A stretch of DNA of 19,497 nt from Candidatus Methylomirabilis sp. (GTDB taxonomy: Bacteria; Patescibacteriota; Patescibacteriia; DYHP01). The notes below the pieces were generated by a model. The model saw only the letters and a program-made list of their open reading frames with translations, searched no databases and was not told the DNA's origin. The number at the start of each line of letters is the position of its first letter. The first letter of the stretch is position 1. Positions 1 to 6,807 of the stretch are shown in pieces. Location: the NCBI GenBank assembly GCA_020724105.1, contig DYHP01000017.1:1-19497 (forward strand), given 5' to 3'. The translations under genes and the position numbers were made by a program.

Positions 1-44
1 TAGAGAGTCTAATATGTATCTGGCCTTGCGCATTATACGCGTAA

Positions 45-1787
45 TCACTTTACCTCTTTCACAACATCTTTAATTTCTTTTCTGACAAACCTCTCCGCGT
101 CGTCTAAATCTTCCTTGAGTTGCTTGATAATTTTCTCCTCTTCTTCGGTGAGTTCCCGTTTTGTTTTGGTTTTCTCAAGCATCTTGATCTGCTCGTGAAT
201 ATCTTCTTTCAACAAATCAAATGCTTTATGAAGCGCGTGCTCCGCCTCGTGGATTTCTTTTCTCACTCTTTTTCGAAGAGTCGCAAATTTGTGCCACCAA
301 TGATACAAGAAATACGCGAGTAAGAGAATAAGCGCAATCAGCGGAACAATCACCGCGAGAAATCCCACTGCCCACGAGCCAACCCGGAGTAATGCTGGCT
401 GCTCCACTGCTATCGTAACCTTTTCGCTCGGCTCGCTTCTCGCGCCTCTTGCGTTTATAACTTCAGCCCATGCCGTATAAATACCGCTTGTTAATCTATC
501 CTCGGCAACAAAAGTAAACTTTCCATCTTTGTCGCTTTTTGCCGAATAACTTTTAGCTTCATCTTTTTCTTGTTGGAGAAAGATGTCGATTTGAGCTTCA
601 GGATACTTTGTTTTGCCCTTGATTGTGAGAATTTCCCCGCTTGCCAACTCTTTCGGATAGTCAATAATAGTTGGCGGCTCTAATGACTCGATGACAAACT
701 CCGCGGAATTCGCCAATGAATTGCCGGCCTTATCTACCGCCTTAGCAATTAAGGTATATCTCCCTGGGCCGAAGGCCGGAGTTTCGTATATGTGATTTCC
801 GTCGTCTCGCCATACTTGCGAACTTTCATTGCCGATTTGAATCTCATAGTAATCAATACCCGATGTTTCGTCACTGGCGTCGAAAATAAATTTAGCTCGC
901 GGATTGGTTAAATCTTGTCGTTCAACTTCGCTGATATCAAAGCGGGTTGGCTTTTCAGTGTCAATTTGAAATCTAAAACGAGAAACACTGCCCCAACCTG
1001 CCGCATTCCGCAATCTGACCGAGAAATACCAAATGCCATCAGCCAAATTTGTAATCTCTTTTGAGTTGACTGGCGCGCTATATGTTACCGTAGGGACCGC
1101 GGTCGGGATTCTTCCCACAAGCAAGCGGGCGCCGGTAATATCTTTTGACACGCCCCAAATAAATTTTGCATCGCTTAGCGGGTACCACTTGTTTGGGTCT
1201 GGGTGAGTGAGCGAACTGATTTCTGGCGCTGCAGGCGTGCCCGCTACCTCTGCCGGAGTAACTATCTCTGGCGCCCCGGGTTGTACTACGCCTATTGAAA
1301 AATTGGCGTCTCCCATTCCCGTCAAAATATTTGTTCCTTTGCCGTCGTTTGCCAAAGCCGAACCCGAAGAAAAAGTCAGGGGGGCGTTGCCAGAGTCCTT
1401 AGTTCTAAAAGTAATGCTGAGGGATTTGCCGCTTGAGCCGGTAAAACCCGGGTTCAAAACAATGCCTTCAAAATTGACTGTGCCCGCGCTATTAGAAAAT
1501 GACGGCTCCTGAACCCATAAAGTAAAAATAGAGCCGCTTTTTGAAAGAGAGGTAACTTCCAGCTTGTCGCTTGGGAATGAAATAACACCCGAAGCCGCAT
1601 TCATCGCCTGATCCGCGCTTGAGACATAAACGCTTACCGTAAATGTAGCGCTGATTGCATGCGTCCCGGAAGAAGGCGAAAAATACAAAGTTGCCGCTTG
1701 AGCGGTAGCCGGTAAAATAACAAAAATCGCAAACAGCAGAATGCCGGCAATTAATAAATTTTTTACGCTCTTATGTATTTTTTCCAT
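45..1787 (-). CDS. Membrane-anchored cohesin-domain surface protein with Ig/FN3-like domains
   Basis: A 580-residue exported protein. Residues 1-31 form a signal peptide ending in an AQA-A type site. Residues about 34-165 look like a cohesin domain (family Cohesin, PF00963): an all-beta segment with the usual features, including a conserved N-terminal 'averaging' strand pattern, ISFPSDKLEV and a late LANDGKGTNIL segment. Residues about 185-370 hold fibronectin/Ig-like beta domains (SGIDYYEIQIG, GRYTLIAKAVDKAGN), and about 372-460 another Ig-like domain. A hydrophobic membrane segment lies at about 472-498, followed by an 82-residue highly charged Lys/Glu coiled-coil tail predicted to be cytoplasmic. 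The start overlaps the end of the upstream cohesin gene by 25 bp, so translation is probably coupled. Known for the family: cohesins bind dockerins. Inference: it displays the dockerin protein encoded two genes upstream at the cell surface. The ligand is unknown. Confidence 0.85.
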   Translation of the reverse strand: MEKIHKSVKNLLIAGILLFAIFVILPATAQAATLYFSPSSGTHAISATFTVSVYVSSADQAMNAASGVISFPSDKLEVTSLSKSGSIFTLWVQEPSFSNSAGTVNFEGIVLNPGFTGSSGKSLSITFRTKDSGNAPLTFSSGSALANDGKGTNILTGMGDANFSIGVVQPGAPEIVTPAEVAGTPAAPEISSLTHPDPNKWYPLSDAKFIWGVSKDITGARLLVGRIPTAVPTVTYSAPVNSKEITNLADGIWYFSVRLRNAAGWGSVSRFRFQIDTEKPTRFDISEVERQDLTNPRAKFIFDASDETSGIDYYEIQIGNESSQVWRDDGNHIYETPAFGPGRYTLIAKAVDKAGNSLANSAEFVIESLEPPTIIDYPKELASGEILTIKGKTKYPEAQIDIFLQQEKDEAKSYSAKSDKDGKFTFVAEDRLTSGIYTAWAEVINARGARSEPSEKVTIAVEQPALLRVGSWAVGFLAVIVPLIALILLLAYFLYHWWHKFATLRKRVRKEIHEAEHALHKAFDLLKEDIHEQIKMLEKTKTKRELTEEEEKIIKQLKEDLDDAERFVRKEIKDVVKEVK

Positions 1788-2692
1788 AAAAACTTTCTAA
1801 ATGCGTAAGCAGCGGCAAGTCCTACTATAACTATAATCCAGTTCTCATAATTTTCGTACCAACGAAGCGGATTTTTAGGTGAAATTTTCTCTATTCGCGC
1901 ATTTCCATCTTTATCAATCGCCTTTACAAAAACATAACTTCTCAACTCTTGATCTTGCAGAATATAAGGGCTCTCCGCCTCAACCCATTTTGAAAAGACC
2001 AAAATTCTTTGCCGCGTTTCTTTTACTTCGTAGTAAGAAATGCCGGAACCTTTGTCTTGCGTCGCAAAAACCAAAAAGCGTTTGCCCTCAAACGCATCGG
2101 GGTCACTTGCAATCTCTGGCATAAATGATTCTGGCGGCTCTGTATCTTTGAGACCAGGAACAAGGGACAAGGAACCAGGGATTTGTTCCGAAATTGAAAA
2201 TTGAAAATCAGAAACTCGTAACTGTGTCTGCGTTCCTTGACCATCGTTAAGCAAAGCTTTTGCCTGTTGGATCCCAAGCGTTCCTTGCCCCTCTTTTTTA
2301 GCTTGGAATACTAAGGAAAATAATAATCCTTTTGTTCCTGTGTATCCGCCCGGGGTGATGCCGGAAAACACAACTTCTCCTTGTTCCTTGTCTCCTGTCC
2401 CTTGTCTCTCCCGTGGCCGTTCAATCCAAAAATTAATAATTGAATTTCCGTCGCGTATTTTTTTGAACTCTAAAAGCTCGGCGGGAAATCGCACAATGCC
2501 CTCAAGGGCATTAATGTTCTCCTTCTCGGTATTTAAGAAAATGCCGATTTCAAACTCGGTGCCAACCTTAATCTCTTTAATTTCAAAATCATAAAAAATT
2601 TCTGCCGCAAAAACAGGCGCGGCCATAAACAATAACGCGGAACTCGCCAGTATCATGACAAAATATTTTTTCAATTTTTGATTCTTGATCAT
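1763..2692 (-). CDS. Second membrane-anchored cohesin-domain protein
   Basis: A 309-residue exported protein. I chose the ATG at 2692, which gives a clean signal peptide (MIKNQKLKKYFVMILASSAL then a hydrophobic run ending VFAAE); a longer reading would need a TTG at 2707. The ATG sits 2 nt after the TAA of the dockerin gene. The cohesin-like domain covers about residues 30-170 (IVRFPAELLEFKKI, KALLNDGQGTQTQL closely parallels the downstream paralogue). It is followed by an Ig-like segment with SGISYYEVKE and a C-terminal membrane helix (IIVIVGLAAAYAFRKFLW) ending in a short basic cytoplasmic tail. Two purine-rich simple-sequence tracts, at 2157-2179 and 2377-2409, are translated in frame inside it, the second within the cohesin domain. 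Family knowledge: cohesin binds dockerin; the presumed partner is the adjacent dockerin protein. Confidence 0.83.
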   Translation of the reverse strand: MIKNQKLKKYFVMILASSALLFMAAPVFAAEIFYDFEIKEIKVGTEFEIGIFLNTEKENINALEGIVRFPAELLEFKKIRDGNSIINFWIERPRERQGTGDKEQGEVVFSGITPGGYTGTKGLLFSLVFQAKKEGQGTLGIQQAKALLNDGQGTQTQLRVSDFQFSISEQIPGSLSLVPGLKDTEPPESFMPEIASDPDAFEGKRFLVFATQDKGSGISYYEVKETRQRILVFSKWVEAESPYILQDQELRSYVFVKAIDKDGNARIEKISPKNPLRWYENYENWIIVIVGLAAAYAFRKFLWKKYIRA

Positions 2693-2694
2693 AA

Positions 2695-3744
2695 TTATCC
2701 AGTCCAATAAAATGCCATGATACTAAAATCAATCAGATTAATTTTGCCGTCGCCATTTAACGACTCGGTTTCTTTCTGAACGAATGCCGCGCTTAACGGT
2801 CGTTTATACCAGTAAGCCGCAATTGAAAAATCAACGAGATTCACTCGGCAATCGCCATTCAAATCCGCTTTTGCTGGACATTTAGTTGGCAATTGAGCGA
2901 AAATATTTTTTGTGCCAACCATAAAACTAATGGCTTTACTAAAGGAACTAATCGCGCCGTCGCGAGCCGCTTTGGATTTTGTAAAATGCTGACCCATGTC
3001 AAGCGGAGCAGTATCAAAATTGTAAAGATACGCGCCGCTTTTGTCAGCCGCAGTTTTTCCAAAAAACTCATCTTCCGAACTAACAGCAATAGTTATTTCA
3101 GCGCTTGGCACGCTCTGCCCAAAAATCGCGATATTATCGCCTCGTTTTACTTCGCTTTTATCAGTCGCGATTGTCGGCGCAATAAAAATGCCGCTCACAT
3201 AAGTGGTGGCGCCGCTTGTAACGCTTGTAGGAAAAGTCAAAAGAGATGACCTGTTTCCTTTGGAATCCTCGCCATAAATGGCAAAGATATAATTCCCGCC
3301 GGAAAGCCCGGAAAGCTTCATTGAAAAAGCGGCATCGCTCCCGGCGATAGCAGTTGCCGCGATTTGGGCGTCCTTTAACAGCGTTACTGTGCTTTTAGGA
3401 TATGCTCGGCCGGAAAAAACAGCAGCTGTCTCAGACGGTGGCGCGATAAATCCTCCGCCTCCTCCTCCGCCAGAGGGAGGAGGCGGCGCAGTGGTGCACT
3501 GCGAAGTATTAAAAGTGCAGTTGGCATTGCAAGTTAAAGTGCCTCCTGAAAAACCTTGACTTGAACAAGTTTGACTATTTAGATTAGAGCCGTCACAGCT
3601 CTCGCCGGTTTGAATCACGCCGTCGCCGCATCCCGGAACTGTGCCAGTAATATCAACTGTACCCGAAATAGCAAAAACAGGACGCGTCAACACCGCACCC
3701 CTAAAATTTATAAAAATTACAAATAAAATAAGTAGAACTTTCAT
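2695..3744 (-). CDS. Secreted protein with C-terminal type I dockerin
   Basis: A 349-residue exported protein. An N-terminal signal peptide (about residues 1-25) is followed by a Cys-rich module beginning CGDGVIQTGESCDG and ending CNANCTFNTSQC, similar to the Cys-rich repeat of DUF4215-type surface proteins. A Pro/Gly-rich linker with a run of glycines comes next, then one or two Ig-like domains (about residues 105-270). The C-terminus (about 294-349) carries two dockerin repeats: DLNGDCRVNLVDFSIAAYWY and SLNGDGKINLIDFSIMAFYW. The first has the full Asp-x-Asn-x-Asp...Asp calcium loop; the second starts with Ser instead of Asp. The ATG directly follows the TGA of the upstream gene (TGAATG), and two cohesin genes follow. 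The dockerin call is strong; pairing with the neighbouring cohesins is inferred from the operon. No enzymatic domain is visible. Confidence 0.88.
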   Translation of the reverse strand: MKVLLILFVIFINFRGAVLTRPVFAISGTVDITGTVPGCGDGVIQTGESCDGSNLNSQTCSSQGFSGGTLTCNANCTFNTSQCTTAPPPPSGGGGGGGFIAPPSETAAVFSGRAYPKSTVTLLKDAQIAATAIAGSDAAFSMKLSGLSGGNYIFAIYGEDSKGNRSSLLTFPTSVTSGATTYVSGIFIAPTIATDKSEVKRGDNIAIFGQSVPSAEITIAVSSEDEFFGKTAADKSGAYLYNFDTAPLDMGQHFTKSKAARDGAISSFSKAISFMVGTKNIFAQLPTKCPAKADLNGDCRVNLVDFSIAAYWYKRPLSAAFVQKETESLNGDGKINLIDFSIMAFYWTG

Positions 3745-4776
3745 TCATTTCTTTTGCGTTGCTTTGGCGATAATCCAGCGGTTGTATTTTTTGAGACCCC
3801 AGAATCCCAAAAACCCGATAACCGCTAAGATAAGAACAATAATAGTGAGCAGCTGCCACGGAAAGACAAAAAAGCGGTAACCCGCCTCGGCTTTTTTGTA
3901 ATCGGCCTCGGCCTCGGTAAGTTTGCCGTAAGAAATATTAAGCATTGCCTTATACGGCCCCAAGGCGAAATTGCGCCACTGGTTTTTTACCGCGTCAAAA
4001 AAACCACGCTCTTCCTCCGTCGCGATTTCTTTTGGCGACGCGCCGGGCTCTGGCTTGACCTGCCCTTTTTCCTGCCATACCGCCGAAAATTTCCGTATGC
4101 TTCCCGGAAGGACATTGCCCTTTGCAGAATTGGCGTCAAGCGTCGCCGAAGTAAATCCAAAAATGTTCTTGATTTTTATCTCTCCCGTCGGCTTTACTCT
4201 CTCGTTTCCGTCATTTGAAAATCGGTATGCAAAAGTTATAGGCAAAGAAGTCAAAACCCGCCGCCCCTCTTCAATTTTGAAATCCAAAAGTCCGCCGCCT
4301 TCTTTTAATCCGCCGCTAACGCTTAAAAGAATCAATGCACCCAGCTTCCCGCCAATAGATACTTGCCCGCCGCCTTGCGCCGTGGCGGGCGAAACGCTCC
4401 ACAAAATCGCCGCAAAGTATCCTCCCCCTTCCGTGTTTTGGGGTATTTGTATGGAAAAAGGAATTTCTTTTTGCTCTCCCGCTTTCAAAACAACGCTTTC
4501 CTCAACACCGATCCACGAAGCAAGTCCTTTATTGGTTTCGGGCAGAAAATAAGGCGCTCCGGATTCTCCTCGCGCTTCAAAATTCGCAGTGGAAGAATAA
4601 AAGGTCTTTGTTTCGTCTTGCTCGTTGAAGAGCTCTATCGTGCCGCGCAAAGTTTGGCCCGGGTCGCCGGAAATTTCCATTCGCACCGGAGAAATGGTTA
4701 AAGCAAAAACCGACCCCGCAAAAGGAACTGCCAAGATAAGAAAAAATAAAATTGTCGCGAAAACAACTCTCTTCAT
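3745..4776 (-). CDS. DUF916-like (WxL-associated) membrane-anchored surface protein
   Basis: A 343-residue exported protein with a signal peptide (residues 1-25, ending VFA-L). Mature N-terminal sequence LTISPVRMEISGDPGQTLRG, then an Ig-like fold with GLASWIGVEESVVLKAGEQK and PFSIQIPQNTEGGGYFAAIL, resembles the DUF916 / WxL peptidoglycan-binding domain (PF06030) of Gram-positive surface loci. A second beta-rich segment (about 150-235) is followed by a charged region and a membrane helix at about 305-328 (WQLLTIIVLILAVIGFLGFWGLKK), giving a short cytoplasmic tail. It lies 48 bp downstream of a surface protein whose C-terminal domain vaguely resembles WxL domains, and immediately upstream of the dockerin gene. 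In Firmicutes DUF916 proteins act with WxL proteins at the cell wall; whether that role holds here is inference. Confidence 0.75.
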   Translation of the reverse strand: MKRVVFATILFFLILAVPFAGSVFALTISPVRMEISGDPGQTLRGTIELFNEQDETKTFYSSTANFEARGESGAPYFLPETNKGLASWIGVEESVVLKAGEQKEIPFSIQIPQNTEGGGYFAAILWSVSPATAQGGGQVSIGGKLGALILLSVSGGLKEGGGLLDFKIEEGRRVLTSLPITFAYRFSNDGNERVKPTGEIKIKNIFGFTSATLDANSAKGNVLPGSIRKFSAVWQEKGQVKPEPGASPKEIATEEERGFFDAVKNQWRNFALGPYKAMLNISYGKLTEAEADYKKAEAGYRFFVFPWQLLTIIVLILAVIGFLGFWGLKKYNRWIIAKATQKK

Positions 4777-4787
4777 AATTCAATACC

Positions 4788-4824
4788 TTAAACTCTAAAC
4801 GCTAAACCCTAAACGCGCTAAACA
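4788..4824. repeat. Degenerate heptamer array (CTAAACG type)
   Basis: On the plus strand the units read TTAAACT, CTAAACG, CTAAACC, CTAAACG, a CG spacer, then CTAAACA. The array fills the gap between the stop of the surface-protein gene (4825) and the start of the DUF916-like gene (4776). Related arrays occur at 6401-6428 (opposite orientation) and 6776-6807. Confidence 0.85.
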
Positions 4825-5958
4825 TTAGAAGGTTGCTGTCGCGGTATAGGTCAATGTGGTGGTGTAACTCCCTGCTTCCGTGGCTCCAGCGATATTAGCG
4901 ATGTAAGAAATCGTGCAACTTGTGTTGTTTATTCCAGCGGTGGAACTTATTATCGTCTCGCCGGACACAAACTTGAAATTATCTACGGTGTTATAGCCGG
5001 TGGCAGCGGCCGCAATCGGAGGTGTGCCGGAGCATTCCGCGCCCACATTCGGCGTTGCATTATCTTTCGCGTTTATCCCGAACTGCTCGGTTCCGACAGC
5101 GCTTAGGGCTGCCGTTGCCATAGCGGTAATCGTATTCGCGCCGGAAGTAAGCGTAGAGCCGGAAAAGGTTAACACCAAACCTGACACGGCATTCGTGGCT
5201 AAAGCAACGGTATGCGTGGCGCTCGTCACAGCCGCGCTGGATAGCGTTCCGAACGCGACGGATGTGGCGCCCAAAGAAAACGAGAGTGTTTCTGTAACCG
5301 TTCCGCTCACCGCGACCTGGTCGTCAGTCAAAAGATTTACCACAATGTTTCCACTGTCGCCAAATACACCTGCAACGGCTATAGTGTGACTGCCGGTTGC
5401 GGCAGAGTTCGTGATCCGGTTTGTGCCGCCTGCGGCATTTGTACCAATTCTAATCCGTGCGCACGCCTGAGTTGCAATTTCTCCAGTCGTAGCATTGGTT
5501 GGCGCCGTGTAAGTAATCACTTGACCAGATACAGCCGCGCCCCAAATGTTCGTACCGGCTGTTGCCGCTAATGTTTTTGCGGTTCCAAAAGAAACGCCGC
5601 TGCAACTTGTCTGACCGCCAGTGGAAACATCCAAGTCCATATCACCAAAAGCAACCGAGCCCATTGTCCACCCCGAAGGGAATGTAATAGTAATTGTGTC
5701 GGTAGCAGCATCTACTCCTGTAGGAGTTCGGAAGATAACTTCATGATTCGCAAGCGTGCTCACTTTCAAGCTGGACAATGTATCGGATTTATTTAGAAGC
5801 GCGGCGGCAAGGGCAACTTGCAAAGGCGGCCCGAACAGGATCGCCACAAGCGACAGAATGACTCCTAAACCCACACACTTTTTCAAAAAGTGAGTGGGTA
5901 AACTTGTCCCGTTAGACATTTTTGTTGTTTTTCTAAACATATTCGTGTTTGACCCCAT
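4825..5958 (-). CDS. Secreted Ala/Thr-rich surface protein, WxL-like C-terminal domain
   Basis: A 377-residue exported protein, low-charge and rich in Ala, Thr, Ser and Gly like S-layer or fimbrial-type surface proteins. Residues about 25-52 form the hydrophobic signal sequence. Residues 53-215 form one beta-rich domain (ALLNKSDTLSSLKVST, ITITFPSGWTMG). Residues about 220-377 form a second (LSFSLGATSVAFGTLSS ... GSYTTTLTYTATATF) that is nearly identical to the C-terminus of the 1428-residue protein at 6804-11090. The FGT start and the T-Y/T-F terminal strand recall WxL domains but there is no WxL motif. The ATG at 5958 has AGGAA upstream; internal ATGs at residues 7 and 14 are alternatives. 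It is probably the first gene of the operon running to position 45. Function is structural by inference. Confidence 0.72.
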   Translation of the reverse strand: MGSNTNMFRKTTKMSNGTSLPTHFLKKCVGLGVILSLVAILFGPPLQVALAAALLNKSDTLSSLKVSTLANHEVIFRTPTGVDAATDTITITFPSGWTMGSVAFGDMDLDVSTGGQTSCSGVSFGTAKTLAATAGTNIWGAAVSGQVITYTAPTNATTGEIATQACARIRIGTNAAGGTNRITNSAATGSHTIAVAGVFGDSGNIVVNLLTDDQVAVSGTVTETLSFSLGATSVAFGTLSSAAVTSATHTVALATNAVSGLVLTFSGSTLTSGANTITAMATAALSAVGTEQFGINAKDNATPNVGAECSGTPPIAAAATGYNTVDNFKFVSGETIISSTAGINNTSCTISYIANIAGATEAGSYTTTLTYTATATF

Positions 5959-6004
5959 TTAGACATTTCCTACTTTTACTTTGTAATTTAGAATGTCTAA
6001 CGGG
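5908..6004. repeat. 13-bp perfect inverted repeat around the surface-protein start
   Basis: CCCGTTAGACATT at 5908-5920 is the exact reverse complement of AATGTCTAACGGG at 5992-6004. The left arm codes for the N-terminus of the surface protein; the right arm lies upstream of its ATG. A related CCCCATTTAGACATTT lies at 5953-5968, and the core CCCGTTAGACA recurs at 19361-19371. Confidence 0.85.
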
Positions 6005-6371
6005 GTTCATATTCATTATTATTTATAATTTATTTTTATCGACCTTTATTTTAATTATTTTCACCCGCCCCGCAGTGAACCAAAAGTTCTACTATCGGGG
6101 TTCGATCTTTTTTTATAAATCTCTAAATCCTAATTTCTAATCTCTAAACAATTTCAAATCTCAAATATCAAAAACGCCAACAGACTACCCTACGACCCAT
6201 TAGCAAAAATAATCCAAAAACTTTTCTGGTTACGAGAAAGAGGCAAAATGTCTATTAAATTATTATGTTCGTTTTGTCGCATATTTATCAGATTGTTTAT
6301 ATTATAACAAGAAAATAAAAATCTATCCACAGGCACCTACAATTTAATTATACCACACCGATAGCGCATAG
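5959..6371. other. Intergenic region without a convincing gene
   Basis: AT-rich spacer upstream of the surface-protein gene. It holds the right arm of the 13-bp inverted repeat, a hairpin at 6068-6100 (CCCCG and GAAC on the left pairing with GTTC and CGGGG on the right) followed 7 nt later by a run of T on the plus strand, and a degenerate run of 'TCTAAATCCTAATTTCTAATC'-style simple sequence near 6117-6175. A TTATAAAT-like -10 for the minus-strand gene can be drawn near 6030 but no good -35 goes with it. Open frames here are short and unsupported. Confidence 0.5.
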
Positions 6372-6428
6372 GGGTATAGGGTATAGGGTATAGGGTATAG
6401 CGCTTAGCCGTTAGCGTTTGGCGTTTAG
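6372..6428. repeat. Left heptamer array of the four-helix-bundle cassette
   Basis: Four perfect GGGTATA units (6372-6399), one G, then four degenerate units CGCTTAG, CCGTTAG, CGTTTGG, CGTTTAG (6401-6428). The second block is the reverse-complement family of the CTAAACG arrays at 4788-4824 and 6776-6807. The last six codons and stop of the neighbouring gene lie inside it. Confidence 0.85.
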
Positions 6429-6770
6429 CTTACTTATCATAGTATACAACATCTTCTGAATTTCTGTTAACAGGGATTCGGCTTCTGAAAAATCTATATT
6501 TAAATAGAGATCTTTCGAAATAATTATTTGAGTTTCTAATTCGGTGGCTGAAGCATCTGCAATGCTTAGAAACTGCACATATTCTCCTAAATTTCTTCGT
6601 TTATAACCTTCAGCGATGTTTGATGGGATAGATACTGCGGCTCGTCTCATTTGGCTTGTCAATCCGTAAAGTTCTTCTTTCGGAAATTGTTTGGTTGTTT
6701 TATAAACTTCCTTCACTAATTCCAAAGATTTTTTCCAAACCTCCAATTGTTTATACGATTCTATGTACAT
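6411..6770 (-). CDS. Four-helix-bundle protein (S23 / 23S rRNA intervening-sequence family)
   Basis: A 119-residue alpha-helical protein matching the 23S rRNA-IVP / bAvd-like four-helix-bundle family (PF05635) over its whole length. Hallmarks are YKQLEVWKKSLELVKEVYK at the N-terminus, the helix-2 signature LTSQMRRAAVSIPSNIAEGY followed by KRRN, and helices 3-4 with FLSIADASATELETQI. Family members pack as oligomers and are found in intervening sequences of rRNA genes, near diversity-generating retroelements, and widely as solitary genes; the molecular role of solitary ones is unsettled. Here it interrupts the surface-protein cluster and is flanked by heptamer arrays. Its terminal KLNAKR and stop are encoded by the left array, so the C-terminus seems to have been set by the repeat. 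Confidence 0.9.
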   Translation of the reverse strand: MYIESYKQLEVWKKSLELVKEVYKTTKQFPKEELYGLTSQMRRAAVSIPSNIAEGYKRRNLGEYVQFLSIADASATELETQIIISKDLYLNIDFSEAESLLTEIQKMLYTMISKLNAKR

Positions 6771-6775
6771 ATTTA

Positions 6776-6807
6776 CTACACCCTAAACGCTACACCTTAA
6801 ACGCTAA
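6776..6807. repeat. Right heptamer array of the four-helix-bundle cassette
   Basis: On the plus strand: CTACACC, CTAAACG, CTACACC, TTAAACG, then CTAAA. It starts 6 bp upstream of the four-helix-bundle start codon and contains the TAG stop (6804-6806) of the giant surface protein. Orientation is opposite to the CGTTTAG block at 6401-6428. Confidence 0.85.

Noticed and set aside
5949..6140. Plus-strand open frame of 63 codons
   Set aside because: Low-complexity Phe/Ile-rich translation of an AT-rich spacer; overlaps the start of a convincing minus-strand gene.
6179..6307. Plus-strand reading with LPYDPLAKIIQKLFWLRERG
   Set aside because: Looks faintly protein-like but has no clear start, no ribosome site and no recognised family; could be a very small relic.
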